Below, piece by piece: positions 22,801 to 35,334 of a stretch of 64,000 nucleotides of DNA. Made by a program: the position numbers and the translations under genes. The first letter of the stretch is position 1, and every line of letters starts with the position of its first letter. The notes beneath the pieces were generated by a model. The model worked only from the letters and a program-made list of their open reading frames with translations, searched no databases and was not told where the DNA came from. The DNA is from Hippasteria phrygiana (lineage: Eukaryota > Echinodermata > Asteroidea > Valvatida > Goniasteridae). The DNA is taken from the NCBI GenBank assembly GCA_037893225.1, contig JAZGUH010000379.1, forward strand, positions 935,001-999,000. The letters are read 5' to 3'.

Positions 22801-24639
22801 GTTCCCAGACAAAAATATTCTGACTATTTCTGATGAATATTAGGTCCGGTATAGCCGCCAATGTCACGTAACGAAAATTGCCAGAAATGTGGCACTTTCC
22901 GAGAACGTCCAAAGTTTTCCGAACTTGTTATCGGTAACATTCGGCTATTAACGTTGATGTTCGCAAAAACAAAATATCTGTCAGGCCCGTTACAGATCCT
23001 GGAATTTGAATTCTCAATTATATATATATATATAAAAACTGAAAAATCAATGACACACTCTTGCAGTATTTTGCGGATTGGATTTTGCAAGAATGTTAAA
23101 ATTTGAACGATGCCACTGACGTCACTCGGACTAACACTGTACGCCAAGATCTATTTTAAACCGCGGTAGCTGCCTGACCTAATATTTAGACGTCAGGGAA
23201 TCTTCAGGTCAAGGAACCAGACTATATAGATCTCTCTCATTGGACGCCATCTTCGTAGGAAAATACAACTGCGTCTTCAACGCCATCAGGTGCGTGTGCG
23301 CGCAGTGTGCAAAATATTCTAAACACGCGCGTATGTTGCTCGTAATTTCTTCGAAATACAGCGCAGCCGATGCGCGTCACGAAAATGTGACGCCCAAAAT
23401 GCCGATGCACGTGGCAATCTGTAGGAAGTGACGTCATTTGAGAGAGACCTATTGGGTGCGTTCGAGCGTGTTACCCTTGATACTCGCGGGTGCAGGAAAA
23501 TGTTGCGTGCGCATTACTCTCGAACCGCGTCGCGCGAACGGTCGAGAGCTGCGTTTCACTCGCGCGAACGTTGCCAACGTTTGCCAACTACGCAAACAAT
23601 CTTCCATTGGATGTGCACACAAATTTGAACATAGTTAAACATTTTCCCTATTATTTATGACAATATATAATCCAAAGGTCAGTTCAACAATCGAAAAACG
23701 ATAACGAAACTTCATTGGGAAAGTCCGAAATGTTTACTTTCCGCCATCTTAAAATGTTAAGTGGAAACAATCACGTGACGACACCTCCGGTGCAGGAGTA
23801 TACTCTCGGTCTGAGCGGGAGTATACTCTCGGTTACCCTCGGGTCATACTCCTGCCGTTCGTGTGCTTAAGAGTATACTCGTGTTAACACGAGTAACACG
23901 CTCGAACGCACCCATTGGGTAGTACGTAGACTAGGGACGTACGTCACATGAAAAGGGTAAGCATGGTTGAAAGGGAAACAGTCGTCTTCAAATTTCAAAA
24001 CCTTTTGCACTGCTGGCTGGAAAATCTGAACTTTCTTATACTTTGTTAGTTCGAATGCAACCCTTGTGTTATATAAATGTCGTTAAAGCCACTTCCTTCA
24101 TGCATGAGAGCAAATCTATATAATCAAGAAAACTTTCATTCCTTTGCAGACATTCGGGGACAAGTTGCTAGGCAGCTTTACTCTAGTGATGCCAATATGT
24201 GTGGCACTGTCAACATTTGGCGCCATCAACGGGAACATTATCGTCTGCTCAAGGTACGTAACAGCTGATTCGAACGACAATGAGGAGTCATGGGAGAGAA
24301 AAAAACAACACTTGCAACAGAATGTCAATTTGTGCAGAGTGACTTTCAAAACTTGACTTGCTAGATAACATTTTAAAACGGGATTAAAATGAAATTACGA
24401 ATAACGAAATTGACCATTGTTACGACTGTAGCCTAATTGAAACGATATCATCCCTACGCAGGCGCGGATCCGGGGGGGGGGGGGTCGACACTCCCCCCCC
24501 CTGCTCGTTGCAACTTTTTTGTTTTTGTTTTTTAGCCTAAAGTTGCAAACCAGAAACCCTACATGTCTTATTTTGCCTATGGGTAAGAACAAAACAAAGA
24601 GGTTAAATGGCGCCACCAATGGTGAGAAGGTGTATCAGC

Positions 24640-24686
<47 letters not shown>

Positions 24687-27338
24687 CTTGTAAAAACAAT
24701 TTCGCAGACGGAAGATTTTGGGAGTCACCTTTCTGGGCAAATTTCAGAACCCCCCCTTGCAAACAATCCTGTATCCGCCCCTGCCGGTTAACTTTTGTTT
24801 TTATCTCTTTGCTTTGTTAGGATATCCTAAGACATACACTTGCATATCAACATCATTCTTGGAAGGAAAACATTCTTTTTAATGATATCGATGTCGTACG
24901 TGGATTTCTCGAAAGTGTTTTACTAGTTTGCTTAAACTAAACTATATATCACTGATTATGTTGTCCGTGCCTTATAGATTTAATACCAAAAATGTTTTTG
25001 CAAACAAGGATGTTTTTTGTTGGAGCACGAGAGAAGCATTTACCGTTACTGCTGTCAATGATACACATCAACTTTCTAACACCGTTGCCGGCCATTGTAA
25101 TTATGGTGAGTTTTGAAGTTTTGTTCTATCCACCAAACACTTTTCCCACTAAAAACACTTCCCCGGCAGACGCTAAGGAGCTGTTCCAGAACAGGCATTA
25201 AGTTCGATATTTGAACAATTGTTATAAAAACAATTATTTTCTCAAGGTTTTGTTTGGCAAAACGATGTAATTTTGAAAACTAAATTTAATGTTTTTTTCA
25301 TCATTTGCAGTTTCAGGTTTAAAGAAATATATAATTGTATATGCCCTTTGTGTGTATGTTAGTCATTCCTAAAGCAAGCTACATATCCAGTCTTTCATGA
25401 CTCTTAGTGTGAAGACTTGTCTTAGTGTTATCTTAACTCAAACAATGAAACTTTTAAGATACATCGTTTTGCCATTTAATAGGCCCCTATACAAGGGAAG
25501 TGTTGATGTCTGTGTTTTATACGTTACCGGTATTTTCCCCACCACAGCTCGGCTTGTCCACCTGCTACACGTACTCCAATGACATCTACACGCTAATCAA
25601 TTACTTTAGCTTTGTAGCCTGGACGTCGATCGGGGCCGCTGTAGCAGGCATGGTTTGGAAGAGGTGGCGGGAACCAGACAAACTACGCCCATACAAGGTA
25701 AAAAAAAGAGTAAAGATAGACACCAACAAATCCGATTAAGATACATGTACCTCTAATCTCTTAAAATGTGTACTTTAAGATATGTGTGTACATAAATTTA
25801 GTTTTCTATACTGAACTTAAAACAAAGTCTAAGGTACAAACCCAAAACCTTCATTTTTAACTGTCCTTTATCATTACTCACTGTATATTCATATATACAG
25901 AAAAGTAGCCCCACTCAGCGGCGTAGCGAGGGCTGTCTCCATAGAGGTGCGGGGGGGGGGGGGGGGGGGCGCTCTTACAATGTTTTTTCTTTATAATACT
26001 ATTTTCTGCGTTTGCAAAATTTTCTGTGGGGGAGACTGGGGGGGGAGACTGGCGGGGGGAGAGACTGGCGGGGGGAGAGACTGGCGGGGGGAGAGACTGG
26101 GGGGGGGACTGGGGGGGGGGGGGACTGGGGGGGAGACTGGGAGACTGGGGGACTGGGGGGAGACTGGGGGAGAGACGACGACTTTTTATGGGGGCATGCG
26201 CCCCCCCCCCCCCCCCCACGCCCCCCCCCCCCCCCCCCCCAGCTACGCCAATGGCCCCACTTTGGCTTTTTTTCTGAAGAGGGCCAAAAATGAAAATTTA
26301 CAGTTAAAACGAACGAGAACATCCCGAATTTAACAGAAAAAACAAGGTGGGTTTCAATGATGATCGCCCTTAAATGAATGAAAATACTATGCGACAAATG
26401 ATTCCCTTTTCTTGCTTCCATCAAAGGTTAACATCGTGGTACCGATTCTCTTTGTGATTGCCGCCATCTTTCTGGTCGTCATGGGAACCATTGACTCTCC
26501 AGTAGACACTGCAATCGGTGTTGGTATCACACTGACCGGGATACCAGCCTACTTCATATTCGTATACCCTAAACGCCTCCCGAAATGGCTGAGTAAATTG
26601 GAAGGTAAATGGAGCTTTCGATTTATTTGATGAATTTTTTGTTAACGGGGTAGAAATAGAGCAACCAATTAAGCTCCGCCCCTTGGCATGTTGCCCAATC
26701 ACATTCGTGACATATACGTGTGCCGCAGCGGGCTGTGATTGCTAAACTTTTACGTCAATGGGAGGGGCTTAATAGATTGGTCTATTACTAAGATCACAAT
26801 CGTTATTACCAGTGGTGTAAATCCGTGTCGGCGAGTGGGGGGATGCGTAGCAGAAAATTCTGTGCTTACGGCAAGCTTATTTCACTCGTTAGCGGGGAAA
26901 TTTGGCTCCTGAGCATGCGTACATCCCGTAACTATTAAAGGATTCTGTGCTTACAGAATTTTTCCGCTAACGCTGTTAGCGCAAAATGGTGATCGTAAGC
27001 GCGGAAAAAAATGTGGCTAGCAGAGCCATGAAATTGTAAATTTTAAATTGTAGTTTTCATCACCTGGCGATTGAAAACGACGGTTTATCGTAAGACGCTT
27101 TCTGACGGTACTGGCGCCGTTTGATACAGTGCACGTTTACTACCATCAGCCTTCAAGTTTTGGGTTTTGGGGGACGTGGCCCCTTTGGATCAGCCCGTGG
27201 TTTTCATCCATTTATTTTAGGGTTCTGGCAGTGAACAAAAAACCAACATTTTCTTATTCTTGTTCTTAACTAGGCACGGTGACGCAATATGTGCAAATGA
27301 TGCTGCTGGTCGTGAAGGAAGAGAAGAGAGAATGCTGA
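19857..27338 (+). CDS. LAT-type SLC7 amino-acid transporter (light chain), ten exons
   Basis: Exons: 19857-20364, 20737-20862, 21086-21179, 21395-21439, 22223-22346, 24150-24253, 25009-25105, 25548-25697, 26427-26604 and 27274-27338. All junctions are GT/AG and phases join, giving 496 residues with no break. The N-terminal [15 protein letters not shown] carries the GSGIF substrate-binding motif of TM1 (residues 53-57). [35 protein letters not shown] and [11 protein letters not shown] match LAT1, LAT2 and y+LAT proteins. Cys154 (in FPDPACPPP) aligns with the cysteine that forms the disulfide to the heavy chain 4F2hc. The protein should be a 12-TM plasma-membrane exchanger of neutral or cationic amino acids. 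It is equally close to SLC7A5, A6, A7 and A8, so no single symbol is given. The cystine-type b0,+AT or xCT branch fits less well. Confidence 0.93.
21581..21734. mobile_element. Foldback element in SLC7 intron 4
   Basis: Left AATAGACCTAAGACTTAATGACG plus ACATGTGCGCTTTCCTA and the right-hand inverted copy (TAGGAAAGCGCACATGT, then TGACGTCATTACGTCTTGGG) form arms of about 65 bp. The next element is inserted at its right edge. Confidence 0.75.
21735..22072. mobile_element. MITE with CAGGGGCGGATC ends, copy 1 (SLC7 intron 4)
   Basis: The element begins CAGGGGCGGATCCAGG and ends TGGATCCGCGCCTG, flanked by the 5-bp direct repeat CTATT on both sides. It contains three long G runs. Two further copies are at 24459-24783 (inverted) and 47063-47265. 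No coding capacity. Confidence 0.85.
23226..23452. mobile_element. Inverted-repeat element in SLC7 intron 5
   Basis: Left ATAGATCTCTCTCATTGGACG and right TGACGTCATTTGAGAGAGACCTAT are imperfect inverted copies. It directly abuts the next element. Confidence 0.6.
23453..23914. mobile_element. DNA element with GGGTGCGTTCGAGCGTGTTAC ends (SLC7 intron 5)
   Basis: The terminal inverted repeat is about 22 bp, flanked by ATT on both sides, which could be a 3-bp target duplication of PIF/Harbinger type. The interior has repeated AGTATACTC blocks and a TTTCACTCGCGCGAACGTTG block related to the 57.5-58.1 kb elements. Confidence 0.65.
24459..24783. mobile_element. MITE with CAGGGGCGGATC ends, copy 2, inverted (SLC7 intron 6)
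   Basis: This is the same interior as 21735-22072 in the opposite direction (AAACAAAGAGGTTAAATGGC, GGAGTCACCTTTCTGGGCAA). A 40-plus base C run lies at about 24641-24685. The flanks no longer show a clear target duplication. Confidence 0.8.
25916..26253. mobile_element. hAT-like MITE with internal G-rich minisatellite (SLC7 intron 8)
   Basis: Ends CAGCGGCGTAGC and GCTACGCCAATG are inverted. The direct repeat GCCCCACT (25908-25915, 26254-26261) is an 8-bp target duplication. The interior holds about ten GGGGGAGACTGG(C) units at 26030-26170, then two long C runs. A second, 3'-truncated copy is at 59006-59215. Confidence 0.85.
26650..26788. mobile_element. Inverted-repeat element in SLC7 intron 9
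   Basis: AGAGCAACCAATTAAGCTCC on the left pairs imperfectly with GGGGCTTAATAGATTGGTCT on the right. Size and form suit a MITE. Confidence 0.55.
26830..27037. mobile_element. Element of the GGGCCCAATTTCATGG family, partial copy (SLC7 intron 9)
   Basis: It shares ATCGTAAGCGC, CGCTAACGCTGTTAGCG, CTCCTGAGCATG and CTAGCAGAGCCATGAAATTG with the complete copy at 44742-44985, in the opposite direction. The left end is eroded. Confidence 0.65.
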
Positions 27339-30153
27339 GGGGCTTCGTTTGCATGGCTGTACTCTTAGATCGATGCAATGTTTACCAGTCAAGCTCACTA
27401 GCAGGCTCATCGTGTTCTAATATCATTAAATGATTTTTTGGTGCGCACACGAACTGGGCAAAGAAAAGATTCGCTTAGCAGAAACTGATTACCGGCAAAC
27501 TTAAATTGCATGTGATGTATACTGTTTATAACTGGTTCTCTTCTGATGTGTGTTGATCAGGCAAATTTGCTAAACAATATTTAGTGCTATGTATAAGCAG
27601 CTCCATAGATTGCTAAGCATATATATTACAGGATCTTATCCAAAGTCATACCCATAGGCCCAACCCAGTTATAGACACTTATTAGAGTGTGGGACTATCA
27701 GCAGTAAGTAATGGAGACAGTTAATTTGGTCATAATTTTCGGAAATTGGGGAGGGGTCGGCAATCGTGCCCTTCCTTTACATCCTAAGGGGCCTTGTTTG
27801 GCAAAATGATCTTGAAATGTTCATCGTGTAAGGTGGGGTAACACAAAGAAACCATGCCAATCTTAGAGAAAATTAATATACGGACAGTTTTAGAAACCGT
27901 ACGTGTGCCTTACGATGATCAGTCAAGCAGAAACAATCACATTTAAAAACCCGATACAGCAAATGGCACAAGATAAAGGAAGTTTCCTGAACGATCACAT
28001 TGATCTTTCTGGAAGGGGTTAAATTTACCGCCAAACCAAAACTAGAGTGCAAATGCATGTACGGTAAGAAACCACTTTGATATCGACTGCTGATTGATTT
28101 TGCCTGTACCTAGTATATCACGTGCAAATGTTACTATGCAAGCATCAATGGTTATACTGCTCGACCTTGGCCCCAAAATCGCCGTCAACGCCTAGGGCGC
28201 CCACTATTGACTGGAGCCAACTTGCGTTTCATTTTAAATTCAGGAGCATAACGGGCCCCGTGTTATAAAATGTCAATTTGCGTGTAGTTATTTGGACAAT
28301 CTGGCAAATGCAATTTTAGAAATGTTAATGAAAACAATTTTGGACCAGTTTCATTCCTTTCTGTTCATTGTCAGAACTACTTTTGTATTGTATGAATTTG
28401 TTTTTAAGTAAACTTCCTTGTTTCTCGATTAAAAGGGTGTATTTTTTCACGTGACCGGAATAATCCTTCAAGTGCATGATAATAGGGATTGGCAATTTGG
28501 ATAAGACATTACATGTATATAAATTCAAAAGTAGGCCTCCACCGGCCCCATAGTTTTTAAACTTTCTATGCAGCGTCATTCTCGTGAAGATTTCCTCGTA
28601 TATTGTAACGGGCCGAGGTGATGGAGGTTTTTAGGTAGCGTGAGGCCTCGATGACGCCGGCAGGGGGGGGGGGGGGCCTCGTAAATTTACCGATGGATAA
28701 CCAAAATAGTTTTTCTTTATACCAAAATGTATCTCAAGTCCACCACAAAAGCAAAATATCTATTCAACCAAAATAACTTCCTTGAAGCTTCAGTATTTTA
28801 TTAATTTTTGCAGTACCAAATTTCGGAATTTTACTACACAAACATTTAAATCACAAATTTCACAAGTGCAATATGCTTTAGAATTAAACATCATTCAACT
28901 TGGCCGTCAAATATTTGGTTAATATTAAATCTCAAAATATTAATCCAAATCAAAAGATGCTAGCAAAAGTATTAAATCAAATCAAAATTAACAATGATCA
29001 AATTACCAAACTTGAAGGTGTGCGACCAGTTTTAGGAGAAACTAATCAAGCTTGATTTGCAAAGCTTTACACAATTATGCTGTTAATTTCATGCACACTG
29101 ATGTGCCAACATTTTTGCTCAACATGAGGCCCTAAAAACATTCCCAACAAAGGAACAACCAATTTGCACCCGCCCTGCACAACTGCACAGGAACCCGCTT
29201 CCAGTCAGCTTCAGTAAAAATTGAGCATCTAAGAAAAACATGGGTGACTCAAAGTCACCACACAGCAAGTAAGAAATCTTACATCTACGACCGACAATTC
29301 TCACAATTTCTCGAATTAAAATCAGTTAGGACATCGTACATGTATCTGACCGCGGAAAGGGAAAAGGAATTTATTGGCAAGATTCGCCCTCATTCAATAT
29401 GGAAAGTTGGAAACTCACTTAGTCCCAAGGTACACATTATATAACAATAATTGGTGAACCCTGCGACACGCCCATATCTCAAAGATTCAACAAAACAGCA
29501 CAGCAAAACAAATTAGCCAGTTAGGATTCATTACTGACTCGATTAGAGCTTATAAAAATATACTTAATTGACCAGCGAGTTTGCAACATTTCAAAAATTA
29601 ATAGCCTCAATGAATGAAGGTCTATATATTTCCCAGCAAAAACAAGGAAAATATCAGCCATCCAACCAAAATCCACTCCAATCCTTTGCCCCAGAATAGT
29701 GAACAATCTTTTAAACCATACAGGAAAAATTATGCTGCCTAAGCTCGGCCAGAATTAACAAAGTTTCAACCCAACATGGCTCCAATACCATGTGCTTTTT
29801 GACTTGCAAAGTCCCTTCAAAACTTTCAAATTGCCCAACCAAGCCAAGCACAATTCCTCCCCAAAACTACAAAAACCACCCCACACATCCATAAAGGAAA
29901 TTACAAGCAAAATAATACATGTTCACTAAACTAGAGGCACAGAAATAGAGCCAAATTATAGAGTGAGATCCTCACCTACATTGTACATGTCTTGACTGCT
30001 TGAGGTCTGGCCAGCAACTGACTACTACTGAGTACTATGTAGTCAGGTGTGGTCTAGGTTGGTAATCTGCTCATGAGGACAGCAAACAAATTTCTAATTA
30101 ATTCAATTCAGAGGGTGCCCTGGCATGCAGCCAGATTTCCCCAACAAAACCCA
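27339..30153. other. Intergenic, no gene seen
   Basis: The transporter 3' UTR should begin here; an ATTAAA hexamer lies near 27425. A G run is at about 28664-28676. From 28.7 to 30.0 kb the + strand is A-rich with no frame of note and no recognised repeat ends. Confidence 0.5.
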
Positions 30154-30303
30154 ATTTTCAAAGTGAACAAAGAAACTGGCACGAGCGGGATTCGAACCTG
30201 CGACCTCCGGGTTACCGTACCGGCGCTCTACCAACTGAGCTATCTTGCCCTATGTTGGCGGTCTCCCAAATTGTCAGTATCTTTGTTCGAGTGGGCGCTA
30301 GTC
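30154..30303 (-). mobile_element. tRNA-derived SINE, copy 1
   Basis: On the minus strand it contains an A box (TAGCTCAGTTGGTAGAGC) and a B box (GGTTCGAATCC) in a tRNA-like order. It is flanked by non-tRNA sequence (AAATTGTCAGTATCTTTGTT and CAGTTTCTTTGTTCACTTT) that recurs in copies at 35335-35480 and 58153-58298. The shared flanks and mispaired anticodon stem show a SINE, not a tRNA gene. Confidence 0.85.
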
Positions 30304-32400
30304 AATTTTGTTACAATATCATAGCGGTTTTTGTTCTTGAACTAAAAATAATCAGCCATTCTCTGACAATAGACATGCTCACTCCTTTGGGAAACGTCAA
30401 TGTGGAGTAGACCTGTGTATAAAATCGATTTTGCGTCAGACAAAATCAATAACGGTAGTTTATAGGATACACTTTTGGTAATGATCCAAACGTTTTTTAA
30501 TTAGTCTCAGCACAATATGAACGTTCACAAAGCAGAACTTTTGTTCACTAATTTATTGTGATTCTGATGACGGACTGAGCTCAAACTTTACAATTAAAGT
30601 ACAAACGCCACTTGCAACTGTTTTGTCGGTTATACCAATCATCACCCTGCATCATACCTTGAAATAAACTGAGCCTCTAGTCATTACAGCTTGAGCGAAC
30701 ATGTGTATGGGCTACGGGATGCAGACTATAGGTGTATGCCCGACTGCTTTTCAACATTTTCGTCTCGTGTATTACAACGACCTTGAGGTGCTTTGATAAT
30801 TTTGGGTAGTGTCAATGGTAACAAAAAAACCATTCAAATTATTGCTATAAATTATTGCTCTTGATTACCTTGCCGGTGCCCCCGCGTGCGTCTGGCTCGT
30901 CTGTAAAACCCCAAAGTTGAACTTTGGCATATTATGCGCAACATTGTGAACACATGTATAAATACAATGGTATTTTTTTCACCATCCTGGTCATAGGACT
31001 TTCTATTGTCCTACACACTAACCCATCCCCATAGACTAAGCACTAGTTTGCCTGTCCTCACTTTTCCGGAACAAAGAAATAAACGTGAGGACAGTATTGT
31101 TCCCTTTGTTGAACCCTCCGTTTTGTCCTCACCAGTACGTCAATAATAATACATACCACGAAGTGCTTAAGCGCAGTACACGTTGCATTTACCGTAATAA
31201 AGTGGAGCATTCAGTGATGTACGTTTAAGGCAAAATTTGTTATAGGCTAGCCCGAGTTATAGTGACTTAACAAATTTTTTATTTGTTGTTTTTTGTCATT
31301 TCTAAGCGGAACTCGTCACCGAGCGGGGGGGGGGGGGGGGGGGGGGTCGTTCGAACCCTCGACTCTCTAAGCCTACGGGCCTGTAACATGACTTCACAAT
31401 GACTTTCTTGTTTCAATCAAACGGGATTCAAATTTTTGGATTGGTTTGCCTTGGTTCAAGATGACAGACAGGCATGTAGACTTATTGGATTTACATTGTA
31501 TATTCCTGCATGAAAGCTCTGCCTTTACCAATGTGCACATTCAAATTATCGGACGTCGATGTAAATTCTTTATAATGTAAATTCTTTCATTATTAATTTG
31601 GTCAACAATTATATTTTCAACATGCTGTAAATTGATATCATCTATTTTGATAAAAAAATGATGCAGCTTACCAACTCAGCTTGTCAAAAAACAACAAACT
31701 TTTTAATTCATGAACACTTTGTAGCTGTCTGTGCCATATGCCAAGCTGTCTCACTTTTTAAGTTAGTTTGCAGTGTTCATGAATAGAATTATTAATCAAC
31801 GTCACTGGAATAAAACCAAGTTAGGTTTTAGACTATATAGTTAGGCTAGATTTCCCGGTTGTTAAGGAATTCATTAGGGTCAACTCAAAACCCAGTAAAA
31901 CAACAAAGGCCTATATATAGAATTCTCTCTAAAAACTTACATTTGATCTCATTCCTTGATTTTCGTTTTCCTTTATTTTGGACGTGAATGATCCTGTTTC
32001 TAAATACAGTAACTGACTATTTACACTTTGTAGAATCGACGCCATCTGTAAGCATAGACTATCTGCTGGGTCGTGGGAATAAAGTAAATATACATTTAAT
32101 TACAATTTCATAATGTAGAAAGGTCATCTTACATGGATAACAAATATCTTTGAATCATGTCATCCCAATGACACAGTTCGACTCCAATACCTCCCCCTCC
32201 TAGCAGTATTTCGTATGGTTTCATGGTAAAACAGGCAGGATTTTTTATTCACTGCAGAGCGGGACTTACAAAATGAAAGTAATAGTCAAAAACATGATTA
32301 TCCTATTGTTTGCTGTAAATCCGGATTGTGAACTGTTCAGTTGGGGTTTGTTTGTACGTGGCTGGGGGTTTTCAACCACCGACCGCGTCCTTGGTGGAGA
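30304..32400. other. Intergenic, no gene seen
   Basis: A second copy of the dispersed repeat (30500-30672, partner at 4880-5062) and a G run at about 31325-31346 are present. Frames are short and unremarkable. Confidence 0.5.
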
Positions 32401-32413
32401 AATGTTCGTTCTG

Positions 32414-32859
32414 ATTGGTTAATGCTTCTTTTTGGCCTTGACAAAGTGCCTTATATGGTAAAGAAATTACCGCCAATATTGTTGACTATGCCCCTTCTTC
32501 TAATTTGCATAATAGATCATGTATTCACCTCGAACAATGCGTTCACAGACCATGTACATTTGTATACAACTTTGCATATTCAAGCATACTAATGACGTCA
32601 CCAAAGCGTTGCACACTGCAATACATAACTGGTGAAACTTTTGTCGGGAGAAATCGCAGACATGATAGAGGGCGTTGCTTACAACCATCAGCTAAATTCA
32701 ACTGAACTCAGATTAGCCGTGATCATTGGTAACGTCCTAAGCGATTTTCAATGACAAGCTGTCTGCAGTTGTGACGCAGACCTATAGGCTAGTACCAGTC
32801 AGAGACTGGTGGTAACTGACAGGGTGCGACCAGGGGCTAGGCCTATACACAATCCATTT
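32414..32859 (+). promoter_or_regulatory. Probable promoter of the first Ly6-like gene
   Basis: ATTGGT (inverted CCAAT) at 32414-32419, the octamer ATTTGCAT at 32503-32510 and ATTGGT at 32725-32730 precede the conserved 5' exon. The same boxes occur in the same order and at similar spacing before the third Ly6-like gene (60631, 60725, 60868), and the sequence between them is partly alike (TTCTGATTGGT, GCATATTCA, CAAAGCGTT). Conservation between paralogues is the evidence. Factors are not known. Confidence 0.5.
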
Positions 32860-32932
32860 TGCTAGGGTAACCAGAACAGATATTTGTCTTCATATCGACA
32901 AATCGTCCTCTTCGTTTCTTTTCGATAAACTG
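32860..32932 (+). other. 5' non-coding exon of the first Ly6-like gene
   Basis: The stretch containing TTTGTCTTCATATCGAC and TTTCGATAAACTG ends at a GTAGGT donor (32933). It matches the exon ends before the second (45210) and third (61004) genes, which share TCTTCG-TAAG followed by GTAGGT. The left limit is a guess. Confidence 0.5.
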
Positions 32933-33042
32933 GTAGGTTGAGCCAATTTTATCAAGTGATTATCATTCAGACGTAATTCCAGCGATTCCAAGTCGCTTAA
33001 AATTACAAATTACCTTCCGTAATGTCTCCAGAGCTATTTTTA

Positions 33043-33240
33043 CACTGTAAAAAAGTTGGTCAAAATGGGTTGATATTTTGCCTAATGTTGGGTAACATAT
33101 CAACAACCCAAAATCATGGGCACATTCTTCCCAGTAATTGGTCCATTTTTACCTGAATTAACCAACAATGTGGTAAATTAATACCAATGTTGGGTAAATA
33201 ACAGTTGCCCAATTATGTTTTACCCAACTTTTTTACTGTG
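33043..33240. mobile_element. Mariner-like MITE with TA target site, 198 bp
   Basis: Ends CACTGTAAAAAAGTTGG and CCAACTTTTTTACTGTG are inverted and the element is flanked by TA. It lies in intron 1 of the first Ly6-like gene. Confidence 0.8.
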
Positions 33241-33434
33241 TACATGTCGACAGCAAACAGGTTCACACGCCGCGCCATAATTTAAGGCAGGGGCTGGCAA
33301 CATTATACGCTTGGATGATGTTCCTATTATTTGCCCAGTTTGCTCATAATACTTTAAAAATTTGCATGAAAAAATATTCCATACGTTCCGCCAGAGTGGA
33401 AATTGCAACAAAAGGTTTTTCAACGGTTTTTAGT

Positions 33435-34422
33435 GTAGGTTTCCCCGGCCAATTTCGTCACAAATTAATTCAATTTCATTAACATGCATTGAAATTCACG
33501 CATTTCCCCTAATTCAATCAAACCAGGGTTTCTTTTTAGCTACTATTGCATTCAATTTCGTGTTTGTGCACACATGATTTCGTTCTTTTCATTCAGGTTC
33601 GTTTTAGTCATTCTATTTCGTTTATAGGCATTCAAGACTACATTTTTACTAATCTGCAGTTGAATTTCTACTACCTATCTACAATTCATGAAATCAAATT
33701 AAGACTCATCGAAGCGCACATGAATTTGTTCCTAGTTTCTGTTTTCTTTTTCGTTTATGGGCAATGAATTTCAAATTCTGTGCGTTCAAATTAAACACGA
33801 GTTATGGCTTGTTTATTCGAGGAAGCTCGCAATAGCTATTTTACTGGCACTTGAGTTTTTCTTTGTTAGATGCGTTTCCGTGTTGTTTGCATTTCATTTA
33901 CGTCATATGCATGTGTTTTGTCTTAATTGCAATAATTGTTCCTTTTGCTTTGTTATACCCATGATTAAGGTTAAAACCTGTACCCTGTATCTAGAAGACT
34001 GTTAAGTAAAGTTTAAAAAGTTATGGTGATAGTTTGAAATGTAGCCTTGTGATAGTTTGCACTGGTCTTTATGTTTTCTTCTTTATTTCTGCCAATGTTC
34101 GGACCAAGTCAAATTAAAATACGAATCAGAAAGCATATTTCAAACGAATTTGAATGTAAACATTTGAAAAATGTTTGCCAATTGATGAAATTGAATGGTT
34201 GACCAGCCTCTTGCTGCCGGCTTTTACGAAATTGAATGATCTTTGCGACCTCATGAATTTAAATGATCTTATTTGGCCAGTGAATGCTAACTGTTGAAAT
34301 GGAATTACTCATTTTGACTGTTGAATGTTAATTCAACGGAGCATTCATTTTCAAACGAAATTGAATGAACCGAGTATTAAATTGAAGTAATTTATTTTTA
34401 AATTGGCCGGGAAAACCTATAG
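33435..34422. mobile_element. DNA element with TAGGTTTYCCCGGCCAATTT ends, about 985 bp
   Basis: The two ends are inverted copies. Sub-terminal sequence is full of ATTCAATTTC/GAAATTGAAT motifs on both sides. No transposase frame. One end of a second copy lies at 35809-36010. Confidence 0.75.
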
Positions 34423-34734
34423 TATTTGACATCAGGAATAACATACTAAAAATCTAAGAAAATCAGAAGTCCGGAAGCTGTTATTTTCAAAATGGCGTCC
34501 AAGCATATGGATTCCTTTGGGGAACTAACCCATTGGGCAGGTTTTCATGTGCAACCTCTATAAGAGAACGCGGCGAAAAACCATTTAAAATGGGCCCTTT
34601 TTCGCATCTGTCGCCATCTACCCGTTCTGTGTGTAAAATACGCGTGTTATCTTTAAATTGTATGTCCAAGGTCGTCTGACTGCGCATTTTTGGCTCGTTT
34701 GCATGGGGTTCTTACCACAAACTTAAGGATTTGA

Positions 34735-35275
34735 TATGATGGCCGCCGGTACCTAAAAATAGCCATAAATCATTAATTATCCATCCTATATATGTTATTT
34801 TGGTGTCTACCCCCTAGTTTCAGCGGTCAAAAAAAAGCATTAAAACCACTTAAAATGTCCCTGAGTAATAAGAAAACCGAGAAATCTAAGATGGCGTTCA
34901 AAATGGCTGCCAATTACACTAGGTTACAAGTAAATAACTGCTTACATTATGGCTGTAATTTTGATGTCTATCCCTCGGTTTTAGGGATTAGAAAATCTAC
35001 TATGACCAGTAAAAGTGTCATTGAGTAAAGCTTGAGTAATTTCGTACACTATAAATCCAAGATGGTGTTAAAGATGGCCGCCAATAAGACTCAAATGGCT
35101 ATATGAAAGTAATTTACTATTTACTTTTTGATGTAATTTTGATGTCTGCCGCTCGGTTGTAGGGTAACAAATTATAAAAATTAAGACCAGTGCAAGTACC
35201 AATCAGTAATCAGTAAACCTAAAAATCCAACTTGACATCTAAGATGGCCGCCAATACTCTGAAATGGCTAAAGAT
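34735..35275. repeat. Diverged ~170-bp tandem repeat with AAGATGGCYGCC core
   Basis: GGCYGCC cores occur at 34741, 34905, 35076 and 35246 (spacings 164, 171 and 170). Between them TTTTGATGTCTRYCSCTCGGTT-type sequence recurs. The core resembles a YY1 binding site (AANATGGC), though function is not shown. Confidence 0.7.
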
Positions 35276-35334
35276 CTCATTTTATTCTTCGTCAAACAAT
35301 CCACAAGGGAAACTAACTAGGTAAATTTGAATAC

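Noticed and set aside
25947..26424. Proline- and glycine-rich open frames of 93-141 codons on both strands
   Set aside because: They are translations of the G-rich minisatellite and C runs in a MITE, not a protein.
30180..30252. Possible tRNA gene on the minus strand with good A and B boxes
   Set aside because: The same sequence with the same non-tRNA flanks occurs at 35.4 and 58.2 kb and the anticodon stem is mispaired, so it is a SINE.
31324..31385. tRNA-like B box (GTTCGAACCC region) beside a G run
   Set aside because: No A box at a suitable distance and no clover-leaf pairing could be drawn.
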